Numbered from the stretch's first letter, positions 54,123 to 63,827 are shown. The stretch: DNA of 64,000 bases from Peptacetobacter sp900550335 (GCF_047528295.1 NZ_CP180001.1:1674001-1738000), one strand, 5' to 3'. Numbers and translations: made by a program. The notes: a model not told the origin generated them from the sequence alone.

Positions 54123-57100
54123 TTAATGCTTTAACTGGATCCTCTTTTGCTGCTTTTCTCGATGGAATAATTCCACCTAAAAGAGTCAGTATAATACTTA
54201 TCATTATAAGCACTATCCCTGCCCAAAGAGGAAGAGCCGCATTCATATTAGTCTTACCAGTAACATTATGTATAACCTGATTTATAGGCACAATCAAAAT
54301 CAAGCTCACAACAATACCTATAATTCCCGCAAGTGCCCCAATAATAAACGTTTCGGCATTGAACACCTGTGAGATATTTCTCTTAGAAGCGCCTATCGCT
54401 CTAAGTACACCTATCTCTTTCTTACGCTCAAGCACACTTATATAAGTGATAACACCTATCATTATTGACGAAACAACAAGTGAAATTGCTACAAACGCAA
54501 CTAGAATATAACTTATAGAATTTATAATACTTGTAACAGAAGACATCAAACTTCCAACCATATCAGTATACGAAATTACCTTGTCCTCATCTACTTTTTC
54601 CATATCTTCGTTGTAATTATCTAAAATATCCACAACCTTTTCCTTTTCCTCAAAATCCTTAGGATATATAGAAATCATAGAAGGATCATCCATTTCAGCA
54701 TAACCTAATTTCTTAATATTATTATCAAAAGTATCCTGCTCTTTGTACATACTAGCAGTCATTACTTCCATCATCTCTTCCTCAGAAATATTGACATTCA
54801 TTGCATCTGCAAACACACTCGCATCAAAACTAAACGCATTTGCCATGCTCTGGCTAAGTTTTCTCATTGATGCGGTGATTTCTCTTTCAATAGTTGCTGA
54901 GATAGAACCTGTTGCAGAGCCCATATATTTCTGAAGAACTGCATATATCTGCTGCTCAAGATTATTTTCCTTTGAAATAGCATCTAAATGACTTCCAATA
55001 ATATTCTTACAATCAGCAGTATTTAAATACTCAAGGAAATATCTTCCTATCTTCATAACATCTGCTACATTATTGTCAGTTATAAACTTCTTATACTTTT
55101 CAATAGCAGCCTGTAAAATCTTGTTCATCTGTTCCTGAGTTAGCTTGATTTCTCCGTTTGTTTTGATAGCTTCTTCAACCATCTCCGTTACCATTTTTTC
55201 AAGCTCAGGATCTTTAAAATAAGACTCTATAATTCCCTGATACTTAGTAAAGTCCATGTCCTTGTTTTCCTTTAGATAAATCAAATATCCATTTCCAACA
55301 TCTTTTATTAAACTATTTATCTGTTCAGGAGTTATTTTTATATTAATCTGATTTATAATATCAGAAGGTTTTATACTAGGCATAGAAATTTGGCTAAATA
55401 AGTTGTTCAAATTACTAAAATCTGCATTAATCCGATTTGGATTTATACTAAATGCAGATGCAAATTTTGAAGTGTCTACATTAAACATGGACTTCATATC
55501 AAAAGCAGATTTTGAAGTATCTTCAAATCCCTTGCCAGTAAATACGTTTGTATCCTTGTCAGCTAGTTGCTTTTTAACAATCTGACTTTCAGAAGCCTGT
55601 TTGATAACATGGTCTTCAAGCTCAGGAGTGTAGTATATCGCTGGCATAAGCATTCCCATACCAGATGATCCTTTTTTAGGCTGAACAATTCCAGTTATTT
55701 TAAGAGTTTCCCCTTCTTTAACTAGCTTTTTCATATACTCATCGTTGTTTCTCTTGTCTTTCCAAACATTGTAGTTTGAATCGTATTCATAGTAATCTGT
55801 TGCATTTACTAGCTTAAACTCTTTTCCAAGAACATCTTTGTAAGAATATCCTTTTTCGCCTTCAGGAACAATTACTTCTTCTTCCTTTGCAAATTTATCA
55901 ACCATTTCATCGAGTTCTTTAGGATTTCTCAGATTAAGTGCATATAAATAATAGTCGCTAATTCCGCCATTTTGAGTAAGAACTAACACACATTCATTGT
56001 ATTTTGTAGGCCATTTTCCAGCTTTTACTTCATACTGGTCTCTGTAAAGGCTCTTGTTTCTAGGCATTTGATAGAATATATCCGTACTCATCATACTAGA
56101 AACCATACTATTTGAAGATGCTTCAGAGCCAAGTCCCATAGAATTGAATGATTTATCTGGATGCACCTGTCTCACTTTTTCTGTGTTAGTGCTGTAAATC
56201 TGAGGGACAACATCATAAGAATATTCAACCGCATTTGTATGTTTTGCTATTTTTGATTTATCTGAGTCCAAGAACTTTTTAAAAGATTTTAAGTCATTTG
56301 AGCCTACAGTAGAGAACATTCCACTCACCATATTTTCAACTTTCATATCTTTTTTCTCATCGCTGCCTTTAGATTCAGAAGAAGCCCCAGACATTCCACT
56401 CAACATCGACGTGAAATCATACCCTGCCTTTTGAATTTGCAGTGGGTATTCTGATAAAGTCTTTTCCTCGATATCTGCAATGTAGTTGTTTACACCATTT
56501 GATAGAGATAATATCAGTGCAATCCCAATTATACCAATAGATCCAGCAAATGCAGTTAAAAATGTTCTTCCCTTTTTAGTCTTTAAGTTGTTGAAACTAA
56601 GCGAAAGAGAAGTAAGGAACGACATAGAAGTTTTTCCCATATTCTCGTGAACTGCTTCATCTAAATTTCCATTATCTTCTATTATAAATGGGTTTGTATC
56701 TCCACATATTTTCCCGTCTTTTAATGTGACGATTCTTGTAGAATATTCGTAGGCAAGCTCTGGATTGTGCGTTACCATTACAACCAATCTATCTTTGGCA
56801 ACTTCTTTAAGTAAATCCATAACCTGAACACTTGTATCTGAATCAAGTGCCCCAGTTGGCTCATCTGCAAGAAGTATGTCAGGGTCATTTACAAGTGCTC
56901 TAGCAATTGCAACCCTCTGCATCTGACCACCTGAAAGCTGATTTGGCTTTTTATGAATATGGTCTATAAGTCCAACTTTTTCCAAAGCCCGTATAGATTT
57001 TTCACGCCTTTCAGATTTTGTTATCCCCGATATTGTAAGTGCTAATTCGACATTAGATAAAATTGTCTGATGCGGAATTAGATTGTAACTCTGGAATACA

Positions 57101-57360
57101 AATCCTATTGTGTGGTTTCTGTAGGAATCCCAATCTCTGTCTTTGTATTTCCTCGTCGAAATTCCGTTTATAATTAAATCTCCATCGTCGTATCTATCCA
57201 AACCACCAATAATATTTAGAAGTGTTGTTTTTCCAGATCCACTTGGACCTAAAATAGAAACAAACTCGTTATCTCTAAGATTTAGGCTGACATCGTCGAG
57301 TGCCTTCTGAACTAGAGGCCCCGTTCTGTATTCTTTGTGTATGTTTTTAACTTGCAGCAA
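54112..57360 (-). CDS. MacB/FtsX-type ABC transporter, ATPase fused to permease
   Basis: 1082 residues. Residues ~1-220 are a LolD/MacB-type ATPase with Walker A GPSGSGKTTLLN, signature LSGGQMQRVAIARA and Walker B ILLADEPTGALD. A first membrane helix (~275) is followed by a very large extracytoplasmic region (~300-930) and a C-terminal FtsX domain with three helices (SYILVAFVAISLVVSSIMIGVITYISVLERKKEIGVLRAIGAS). Such proteins are mechanotransmitters that export peptides or antibiotics or signal to the envelope. No two-component system is adjacent. The gene is single, and no strong ribosome-binding site was pinned down beyond GAGAGGAGAG. Confidence 0.9.
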   Translation of the reverse strand: MLQVKNIHKEYRTGPLVQKALDDVSLNLRDNEFVSILGPSGSGKTTLLNIIGGLDRYDDGDLIINGISTRKYKDRDWDSYRNHTIGFVFQSYNLIPHQTILSNVELALTISGITKSERREKSIRALEKVGLIDHIHKKPNQLSGGQMQRVAIARALVNDPDILLADEPTGALDSDTSVQVMDLLKEVAKDRLVVMVTHNPELAYEYSTRIVTLKDGKICGDTNPFIIEDNGNLDEAVHENMGKTSMSFLTSLSLSFNNLKTKKGRTFLTAFAGSIGIIGIALILSLSNGVNNYIADIEEKTLSEYPLQIQKAGYDFTSMLSGMSGASSESKGSDEKKDMKVENMVSGMFSTVGSNDLKSFKKFLDSDKSKIAKHTNAVEYSYDVVPQIYSTNTEKVRQVHPDKSFNSMGLGSEASSNSMVSSMMSTDIFYQMPRNKSLYRDQYEVKAGKWPTKYNECVLVLTQNGGISDYYLYALNLRNPKELDEMVDKFAKEEEVIVPEGEKGYSYKDVLGKEFKLVNATDYYEYDSNYNVWKDKRNNDEYMKKLVKEGETLKITGIVQPKKGSSGMGMLMPAIYYTPELEDHVIKQASESQIVKKQLADKDTNVFTGKGFEDTSKSAFDMKSMFNVDTSKFASAFSINPNRINADFSNLNNLFSQISMPSIKPSDIINQINIKITPEQINSLIKDVGNGYLIYLKENKDMDFTKYQGIIESYFKDPELEKMVTEMVEEAIKTNGEIKLTQEQMNKILQAAIEKYKKFITDNNVADVMKIGRYFLEYLNTADCKNIIGSHLDAISKENNLEQQIYAVLQKYMGSATGSISATIEREITASMRKLSQSMANAFSFDASVFADAMNVNISEEEMMEVMTASMYKEQDTFDNNIKKLGYAEMDDPSMISIYPKDFEEKEKVVDILDNYNEDMEKVDEDKVISYTDMVGSLMSSVTSIINSISYILVAFVAISLVVSSIMIGVITYISVLERKKEIGVLRAIGASKRNISQVFNAETFIIGALAGIIGIVVSLILIVPINQVIHNVTGKTNMNAALPLWAGIVLIMISIILTLLGGIIPSRKAAKEDPVKALRNE

Positions 57361-57578
57361 GATAAATCACTCTCCTCTCTGTGAATCACTGCTAATTAAA
57401 ATATTTTAGTAATTAGTATTTTATTAATATAATAAAATACAATATTTTATTATAATCTTATGAATAAATTAATTATTAAAAAATTTAATTATTAATCTCT
57501 CAAGAATAAATAATTCATTTTAGTATAACACGATTATTTATAATATTATTATATATCCTAAACTAAAAAAAATATATA

Positions 57579-57618
57579 AAAAAAGCACTTAATTAACAAA
57601 ATTAAATGCTTTTTTATT
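57579..57618. terminator. Terminator between the ABC genes
   Basis: AAAAAGCACTTAATT pairs with AATTAAATGCTTTTT, with T-runs on both strands; it ends the ABC-F transcript from the right. The rest of 57361-57646 is AT-rich with nothing recognisable. Confidence 0.75.
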
Positions 57619-57646
57619 ACTAATCTATTTATAATGTTTAATCTAT

Positions 57647-59188
57647 CTATAATTTTATATACTTTGTAGCAATCTCTTCAGCAAAGGTAGAATCGTGTTC
57701 GACAAATATTATCGTAGGTTCGTATCTAAGTAGCAGCTCCTCAATCTGAATTCTTGAGTAAATATCTATATAATTCAGTGGCTCATCCCAAACATATAGA
57801 TGTGCTCTTTCAGATAAGCTCTTTGCTATTAGTACTTTCTTCTTCTGACCTTCACTAAAGCTAGACATATCATTCTCAAATAAATCTCTGGAAAAATCTA
57901 GTTTTCTAAGAAGAGATTTAAATAGCGACTCATCTAAATCATTTTCTCTAGCAAATTCAGATAAACTTCCTTTTAAGAACGACGTGTCCTGAGAGACATA
58001 AGAGATTTTAAGTCCACTTCCTATCGTTAAAAATCCTTCTATACTGTATTCTCCAATTTTATCAGAACTTTCTATTCCTGTTTTGTAATCTATTTCACCG
58101 ATTAAGATTTTTAAAAGAGTAGATTTTCCACAGCCATTTTTTCCAGACACGCAAACTCTATCTCCCTTTCTTATATCGAATGTCAAATTTTCAAACACAT
58201 TTTTACATGAATCAGGTTTATCTGAGTCATGGTATTTAAAAGATAGCTTATCTGCTGTTAATAGAACGTTTGTTCTATATTCGTCAAATACGAGCTTAAT
58301 GTCGTCATACTTTTCTATATTGTGAAGCAGCTTATTTTTTTCTTCAATTGCTTTAAGCTGTCTGTTTTCAATACTTTTAGACCTTTTCATCATCTTTTCA
58401 GCCTTGTGTCCAACATATCCTCTATCTGGTTTAGAGTCTATTTCAGAAGTCATTTTCTTTCCTTTCTCTGCTCTAGATGACCAAACATTTGTTCTTTGTG
58501 CGGATTTTTCGAGCCTTTTTATCTCTGATTTTAACTTTTTGTTCTGTACTAACTCGAAATTATCTTGCATAATTTTGTTATTCCACCAAGAAGAGAAGTT
58601 ACCTGATTGAACTTCTATGTTTGTTTTATTTATAGAAATAATATGATCACAGCAATTATCCAAAAGTTCTCTATCGTGTGATACCAAAATAAAGCCTTTT
58701 TTAGATTTTAAATACTCTGAAATAATCTTTCTAGCACCTATATCAAGATGATTTGTAGGTTCATCCAATAATAGGAACTTATTTTCAGAGATAAACATTG
58801 CTGCTAACAGAACTTTTGTTCGCTCACCGTTCGATAAACTTTCAAAAGGTCTGTACAGAACATCATCTTCTATCCTAAGCATAGAAAATTCTCTGTAAAT
58901 ATCCCAGATTTCATCTGTTTTACATACTTCTTCTACTATTTCTATCGTATCTTTTGAAATATCTTCTACTTGATATGGAAAATATCCAAACTCCATATCA
59001 CACGAAATACTTCCTTTATACTCTAATTTGTTTAATAATATATTCAAAAATGTAGTCTTTCCTCTACCATTTCTTCCAACGAATCCCAATTTCCAATCAG
59101 AATCTATTGTAAAACTTACATCTTCAAATATATTTTGATAACTTCCTGGATATGAGAAAGTCAAATTATTTACTTTTATCATTGTCAT
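57647..59188 (-). CDS. ABC-F family ribosome-protection-type ATPase
   Basis: 513 residues with two ABC domains and no membrane segments. NBD1 has GRNGRGKTTFLN and SLSNGERTKVLLA and ends FLLLDEPTNHLD. NBD2 has SGKNGCGKSTLLK and SFSEGQKKKVLIA. The linker between them (~185-290) is long, basic and helical, as in antibiotic-resistance ABC-F proteins (Lsa/Msr/VmlR types) that displace drugs from the ribosome. The ligand class cannot be assigned. The start is the ATG at 59188, 8 bases after GGAGG. The leader upstream has uORFs and inverted repeats consistent with drug-induced attenuation. Confidence 0.9.
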   Translation of the reverse strand: MTMIKVNNLTFSYPGSYQNIFEDVSFTIDSDWKLGFVGRNGRGKTTFLNILLNKLEYKGSISCDMEFGYFPYQVEDISKDTIEIVEEVCKTDEIWDIYREFSMLRIEDDVLYRPFESLSNGERTKVLLAAMFISENKFLLLDEPTNHLDIGARKIISEYLKSKKGFILVSHDRELLDNCCDHIISINKTNIEVQSGNFSSWWNNKIMQDNFELVQNKKLKSEIKRLEKSAQRTNVWSSRAEKGKKMTSEIDSKPDRGYVGHKAEKMMKRSKSIENRQLKAIEEKNKLLHNIEKYDDIKLVFDEYRTNVLLTADKLSFKYHDSDKPDSCKNVFENLTFDIRKGDRVCVSGKNGCGKSTLLKILIGEIDYKTGIESSDKIGEYSIEGFLTIGSGLKISYVSQDTSFLKGSLSEFARENDLDESLFKSLLRKLDFSRDLFENDMSSFSEGQKKKVLIAKSLSERAHLYVWDEPLNYIDIYSRIQIEELLLRYEPTIIFVEHDSTFAEEIATKYIKL

Positions 59189-59203
59189 ATAAATCGCCTC
59201 CTT

Positions 59204-59350
59204 TGTTTTATTGAGGCAATATAATGTTTAGAATATAACTGATTTACTTCTAATTAACTCTAATCATTTTTAATAAATCTGTCTCTTACTTCATTAAATT
59301 GCCTCTGTTTATTTTTAAAGTTTTTCCAATCATTTTACATCTGAACCTCC
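59204..59350 (-). promoter_or_regulatory. ABC-F leader with uORFs and attenuator-like pairing
   Basis: AAGGAGG is followed after 5 bases by ATG-TAA (59340-59335), a start-stop mini-ORF. Just beyond, ATG at 59333 opens MIGKTLKINRGNLMK, ending at 59286. The segment GAGGCAATTTAATG inside that ORF pairs with CATTATATTGCCTC near 59210-59225, immediately before the ABC-F ribosome-binding site. A ribosome stalled on the leader would change this pairing, as in known erm and vmlR leaders. Confidence 0.6.
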
Positions 59351-59413
59351 TTATCATGTACAATATATTTTTTATCTTTTACCCTATTAAAATCCTTTTT
59401 AATGATAAAAAAT

Positions 59414-59446
59414 AAAGATGCTCCAAACTCGAAGCATCTTTATTAT
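59414..59446 (-). terminator. Terminator after the Cof-type HAD gene
   Basis: AAAGATGCTTC pairs with GGAGCATCTTT on the minus strand, with a following T-rich ATTTTTTATC. It separates this gene from the ABC-F leader. Confidence 0.75.
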
Positions 59447-59518
59447 ATATTAAATATATCTAAATATCAAATTTATGTACTAAAATATTTTTAAATTATA
59501 TAAATTAACAAAACTGAG

Positions 59519-60295
59519 CTAAATTAAGCCATTTTCTAAACAATAATGATAAATTCCATCCTCTGCTGAAGTACCACAAATCTCATCTGCAATTGCTTTG
59601 ACATTATCAAGTGCATTTCCCATAGCAACACCTGTTCCAACAGTTTGAAGCATTTCGATGTCATTTCCACCATCTCCAAACGCCATAGACTCAGATCTAT
59701 CAATACCGTAGTATTCTAAAATAGCCTCGATTCCTTTGCCTTTTCCACCATTTACAGGAATTATATCGACTGCTCTATCCCACCATGCAGTTATTCTAGC
59801 ATTCTCTACATCTTTTAAAATATCATCGTATTCGTCATTTCTTCCACCCATCATCATCTGGTAGATTTCGTCTTTTAAAACCTCATCAAAATCATCGCTT
59901 ACAGGAACTTCCTGTTTAGCAAAACCGAAATAATCAGATAAATCTTTATCTGTTCCATTCGCAACAACTCTATCTTTGCTAGCAATAGAAACAGGTCTAT
60001 TGATTTTAGTTGCATTTTCAATCATTTTCTCGACATCTACCTTAGGAATTGGCGTACTAAGAATAGTGTCGCTGCTATTATAGCAATATGATCCGTTAAA
60101 AGTTAAAAACGCATCGAAATCAACTCCCTCAAACTTAGGCACACTACCAGGTGCTCTACCAGTAGCAATACAAATCTTCACTCCATTTTCCTTTAATCTA
60201 ATAAGTGTCTCCACAGTCTTATCCGAAATGGCTTTTTTCGTCATATCTATCAAAGTACCGTCTATATCGAAAAATATAATCTTTACCTTACTCAT
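59519..60295 (-). CDS. Cof-type HAD phosphatase
   Basis: 258 residues. Motif I FFDIDGTLID, motif II FLTFNGSYCY/CIATGRAPGS, the motif III lysine in NGGKGKGIEAI, and motif IV AFGDGGNDIEML. The C2-type cap lies between ~80 and 180. This family hydrolyses sugar phosphates and similar metabolites. It is a single gene, and its start follows GAGGGA. Confidence 0.9.
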   Translation of the reverse strand: MSKVKIIFFDIDGTLIDMTKKAISDKTVETLIRLKENGVKICIATGRAPGSVPKFEGVDFDAFLTFNGSYCYNSSDTILSTPIPKVDVEKMIENATKINRPVSIASKDRVVANGTDKDLSDYFGFAKQEVPVSDDFDEVLKDEIYQMMMGGRNDEYDDILKDVENARITAWWDRAVDIIPVNGGKGKGIEAILEYYGIDRSESMAFGDGGNDIEMLQTVGTGVAMGNALDNVKAIADEICGTSAEDGIYHYCLENGLI

Positions 60296-60399
60296 AAAAA
60301 TCCCTCAAAACTTTCTCTTATTTTTAAAAATACTTTATTATTTAATATAATTTACAACACTAATTGATAATAACATAAAAAAACAAACCTGTCTACTTA

Positions 60400-60500
60400 G
60401 AGAAATCACCTCAGTTAAAAGTGAAATAATAAAAAAAGCTATTGCAAAACACTATTTATCAAGAGAAATCAATTCGGTTTACAGTGAAATAATAAAAAGA
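60400..60500 (+). repeat. Two direct copies of an inverted gene-end fragment
   Basis: GAGAAATCAC-TCAGTTAAAAGTGAAATAATAAAA (60401-60436) is repeated as GAGAAATCA-TTCGGTTTACAGTGAAATAATAAAA (60462-60497), 61 bases apart. The second copy is the distal arm of hairpin element copy 5, and both resemble the 3' end of the phosphoesterase gene in reverse. Confidence 0.6.
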
Positions 60501-60655
60501 AGAGGATGTTAGCCAAAACAACGACAATTCTGCAAGCGCCCCACAACACTGAAATGTGTTCCCTAAACAAGTGGGGCGCTGAAGCCTGGAGTACTTTTGG
60601 CTAACTCCTCTTCTTTATCATTATAATCTGTATCCTTTTTTATATACTTCACTCA
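60459..60655 (-). repeat. 3'-end hairpin element, copy 5, with inverted gene end
   Basis: The core on the plus strand is CGACAATTC (60522-60530) and GAAGCCTGGAG (60581-60591), with inner stem GCGCCCCAC/GTGGGGCGC. The outer arms GAAGAGGATGTTAGCCAAAA and TTTTGGCTAACTCCTCTTC are the best-conserved of the five. Further out, TTTACAGTGAAATAATAAAA mirrors the last codons and stop of the leftward phosphoesterase gene (GATACAGATTATAATGATAA). Confidence 0.8.
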
Positions 60656-61805
60656 TCGGTGTTTTTTCGTAGTCCACCTTACTTCCGTCAAATATATCAA
60701 ACTCATGAACCTTGCTCTTTGCAGAAACAACAGTCCATTTTCCATTTTTCTTCTTAAGATTTATATCTATATCAGAAATTCCTCCACCTCTAGCAGATGG
60801 TTGAGTAACTAGAACTTCTTTACCTGTTTTCTCATTCTTAAACTTATGCTGCTTAATAGTTACATGAGTATGTCCAGCAACTATTGCATCTATTCCCTCT
60901 ACAGTTCTTGCAATTTCCTTCACTCTATTTCCAGGATGTCTAGGCTTTTTAGGCTCTTCTCCGGAGTGAACTGTAAGTATTACAACATCTGGATTTTCAT
61001 TTTCTTTTATATATTTTGTCCATTTATTTGCTTCTTTCACTAAATCATCTAATCTATACTGATTATTGTACTGCTCTAAAGAAGATAGACTGTAATCACC
61101 TGTATAAGTTGGTCTTTCTTTTCCTTCCTCCCATTTATATGGCTCTGCAACTTCAGGAAGTGTAAGGCCTAAAACAGCTGCTTTTATGGTATTTGGCCCT
61201 TCTTTTATTTCCTTAACTATGTAAGGTTTTACAACGTTTTTGTTTGTTTTATTATTGTATAGATTTGCTGAAAGTACTGAAATATTTGCCTTATTAAGCT
61301 CATTTACTAGATAATCAAAATCTTCCTGACTATTTTCAACGAACTCATGATTACCTAAAGTAAGCGAATCAAACTTCATTCTTTCTAAATCTCTTATTAA
61401 AGGAGCTTGACCTTCACGAGGTTCTCCAATCTTTTCTACAATCATATCTGGTATATCATCACCGTTTATATCGTTGTCGGTTTCATTGAATCCATCTCCG
61501 TCCAAATCTTTTCCATAAAATCTTACACGTCCATTTTCATCAAATGTAGGTCTAGTTCCATCAAACCATTCCTGCATTTCATAAGTTTCTGAGCCCCAGA
61601 AATCTCCAGAGTCCACAACCAAATCTGCGCCACCATTTTTTCTTTTATCTTCTACGTATTTTATCATTGCCCTTGAAGTTGCACCATGTATGTCTGTAGT
61701 CCCAAGTACATTTATAGATGCTTCATGTGTTTTTTTATAGTATGCAACACCGCCACCAGCTAAAAGCACTGCAGCTAGTCCTATTGCTATATATTTTTTA
61801 TTCAT
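60621..61805 (-). CDS. Exported metallophosphoesterase (5'-nucleotidase/cyclic phosphodiesterase-like)
   Basis: 394 residues. An N-terminal signal anchor (AIGLAAVLLAGGGVAYY) places it outside the membrane. The calcineurin-like motifs are in order: TDIHGA, VVDSGDFWGSETYE, LTLGNHEFVE, LTVHSGEE and VAGHTHVTIK. It lacks the C-terminal substrate-specificity domain of full-length UshA-type enzymes, so the nucleotide specificity is uncertain. The acidic stretch DGDGFNETDNDINGDDIPD may bind calcium. The start follows GAAAGAGG. Confidence 0.85.
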   Translation of the reverse strand: MNKKYIAIGLAAVLLAGGGVAYYKKTHEASINVLGTTDIHGATSRAMIKYVEDKRKNGGADLVVDSGDFWGSETYEMQEWFDGTRPTFDENGRVRFYGKDLDGDGFNETDNDINGDDIPDMIVEKIGEPREGQAPLIRDLERMKFDSLTLGNHEFVENSQEDFDYLVNELNKANISVLSANLYNNKTNKNVVKPYIVKEIKEGPNTIKAAVLGLTLPEVAEPYKWEEGKERPTYTGDYSLSSLEQYNNQYRLDDLVKEANKWTKYIKENENPDVVILTVHSGEEPKKPRHPGNRVKEIARTVEGIDAIVAGHTHVTIKQHKFKNEKTGKEVLVTQPSARGGGISDIDINLKKKNGKWTVVSAKSKVHEFDIFDGSKVDYEKTPMSEVYKKGYRL

Positions 61806-62020
61806 ATATTTACCTCTTTCTAATTATATTCTTGCTTTGAATTTACTTCTTTTAATTATATCTTAGTTAAATTTATATTAGAAGTAATTTAAAGCTTTCT
61901 TTAATTAATCTTTAGATTAATTAAAATTTCTTTCTTTTTCTTTATATTTATTTTATCAGTTTTCAAATATAATTTGTTGATTATGGTATAAACGGTAGTT
62001 TTTTATGTATATAATGCAAA

Positions 62021-62068
62021 AAAACTCATATAATTTTAGATAATAATTTCTAAAATTATATGAGTTTT
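62021..62068 (-). terminator. Terminator after the membrane protein gene
   Basis: AAAACTCATATAATTTTAGA pairs fully with its downstream complement, and on the minus strand a T-run follows. It is 41 bases after the stop. Confidence 0.85.
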
Positions 62069-62108
62069 ACCAAAATAGTAGATTTTATATTATAATAATT
62101 TTTATTTT

Positions 62109-62876
62109 TTATAAACTAGATAATGTTAAAATAAACTGAGTTATCGCAATGATAAAAGCAAAGATTGTCAACCGATATCTAAATTTAGACATTTTATAAG
62201 TTTTATCTTCTATATCTCCTTCTGCTTTTACAGTTTTGATATATTGTAGTAATTCATCTATATCTTTTTTGCTTTCTATATCTTCATTAGAATTTAAAAA
62301 AGCAGTAAAACATACTATTTCATCGTCTTTTAAATTTCCTATATTTTCTATAAGCTCTACTTTTGCTGATGAAACACTACTGTAGTAAAGAATAAGTATG
62401 ACTATATAATTTGAAATATTTTTAAACATATCATATCCAATAGAATAATCTATGCTTTCTATTGAAGATAATTTATCATATAGGAATAATAATATTAATA
62501 AAGTAAGTATTTTTATTAGATTTTTTATACTTTCTCTAGAGCTTTTTAAATCTAAAAAAGAATCTAAAATATCTCCATAACAGTCATCTTCTATATCCAT
62601 TTTTTTATATATACGATTTTTAAAAATATTTAAGCCCTCTTTAATTATTATTATGCAAGCTAAAAGTAATATTAGCAGATTTAAAATTTTATCTGCAATT
62701 AGTATAATCTTTTGGCCTGTTCCATCAACAATTATGCTGAATTCTGTTAGTCCAGTTAATATACCTTTTTGTGTAAAACCGTATTTTATCCCAAGAATCA
62801 CAAAAAATATAGCGACAATTCCAAAAGCTAGATATGTGATTTTATATTTTTTAAAATTATTTTTTATCCTCTGCAA
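62109..62876 (-). CDS. Hypothetical multi-helix membrane protein
   Basis: 255 residues, unrecognised. Predicted helices lie near residues 14-32, 57-80 (KILNLLILLLACIIII), 120-140, 155-168 and 235-255. A charged cytoplasmic segment (ENIGNLKDDEIVCFTAFLNSNEDIESKKDIDE) lies between. The start is a TTG supported by AAAGGGGGA 7 bases upstream; no ATG is well placed. The gene is single. Confidence 0.55.
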   Translation of the reverse strand: MQRIKNNFKKYKITYLAFGIVAIFFVILGIKYGFTQKGILTGLTEFSIIVDGTGQKIILIADKILNLLILLLACIIIIKEGLNIFKNRIYKKMDIEDDCYGDILDSFLDLKSSRESIKNLIKILTLLILLFLYDKLSSIESIDYSIGYDMFKNISNYIVILILYYSSVSSAKVELIENIGNLKDDEIVCFTAFLNSNEDIESKKDIDELLQYIKTVKAEGDIEDKTYKMSKFRYRLTIFAFIIAITQFILTLSSL

Positions 62877-62989
62877 AATAAATCCCCCTTTTTATAAATA
62901 TTTATATTAATACAAATAGGATAACATATTTTAAAGAATTTGTAAATAAACACTTTTGACAAATTTATTTTATAAAATAGTAAAATAAA

Positions 62990-63026
62990 AAAGAGCAAAG
63001 AAGTTATAATAACTCTGCTCTTTTAT
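62990..63026 (-). terminator. Terminator after the HD hydrolase gene
   Basis: On the minus strand AAAAGAGCA-GAGTTATTATAACTTCT-TTGCTCTTTTTT forms a hairpin with a T-run. Confidence 0.8.
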
Positions 63027-63089
63027 GCTGACTATTTATTTTATACTTTAAATATTTATTATTTATTTTATAAATTAAGATATCAAATT

Positions 63090-63827
63090 TTAAGATTTTA
63101 ACTTATCAATCTCTAATTTTAACTCTTCAATTTCATTTTTCAATGCACTTATCTGATATTCAGATTTTTCAAGCATTATACGCATACTTCTATTTAAAGA
63201 GAATATATTGCTCTTTAATAAGTTAATTGCATTTGTGTATTCTGGATAATAATCATTTCCATAATCCGCAATAGGTATTATAAATTTATCTGTTTCATCG
63301 ATATATTTAACTAGTTTCTCATAAGGGAATGAGTATAATGTCGAGCTATTGTGAAGTCTATCACTCAATTTTATTAAGAGGGCTTTTCCATTGCTTTTGA
63401 TTCCGTCAAAATATATCTGAAGTTCTTCTTCTGATATTCCAGATTCTTTTGTAAGTATCGTGATTATTTCTAAAACCTCAGGAGATAATCCGTACTCAGT
63501 GACAAATTCTTCTCCGTTATCTTTTAGCTTATCCTGACAATCTTCCAAAACATCGTGAAGAAGTGCAGCTGCTAAAATAGTATCATCTTCTATTCCACAG
63601 GAAATCAAAGTATTACATACTTTCAATGGATGAGTTATGTATGGATCTCCACCTCGTCTATATTGTCCCTCATGCAATCTTTTTGCTAAAGATAGAGCAA
63701 TTATAGTCTGTTGAAAATTCTTTGCAACAGCGTATCCTTTTATAAATAAATATGTTTTTATGTATTTGCTTTCTTCATTTATTTCAAAGTCGCTTTTTGT
63801 ATTTTCGATATTTTTTATTTCTGACAT
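63090..63827 (-). CDS. HD-domain phosphohydrolase (RelA/SpoT hydrolase-like)
   Basis: 245 residues. The metal-binding residues of an HD hydrolase are visible: HEGQYRRGGDPYITHPLKV, LLHDVLEDC and IKLSDRLHNSS. These match the hydrolase half of RelA/SpoT proteins, but the synthetase and TGS domains are absent. It may be a small alarmone hydrolase, or another nucleotide phosphohydrolase of the same fold. A C-terminal coiled coil (~215-245, SEYQISALKNEIEELKLEI) may mediate self-association. The start follows AAAGGGAG. Confidence 0.8.
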   Translation of the reverse strand: MSEIKNIENTKSDFEINEESKYIKTYLFIKGYAVAKNFQQTIIALSLAKRLHEGQYRRGGDPYITHPLKVCNTLISCGIEDDTILAAALLHDVLEDCQDKLKDNGEEFVTEYGLSPEVLEIITILTKESGISEEELQIYFDGIKSNGKALLIKLSDRLHNSSTLYSFPYEKLVKYIDETDKFIIPIADYGNDYYPEYTNAINLLKSNIFSLNRSMRIMLEKSEYQISALKNEIEELKLEIDKLKS

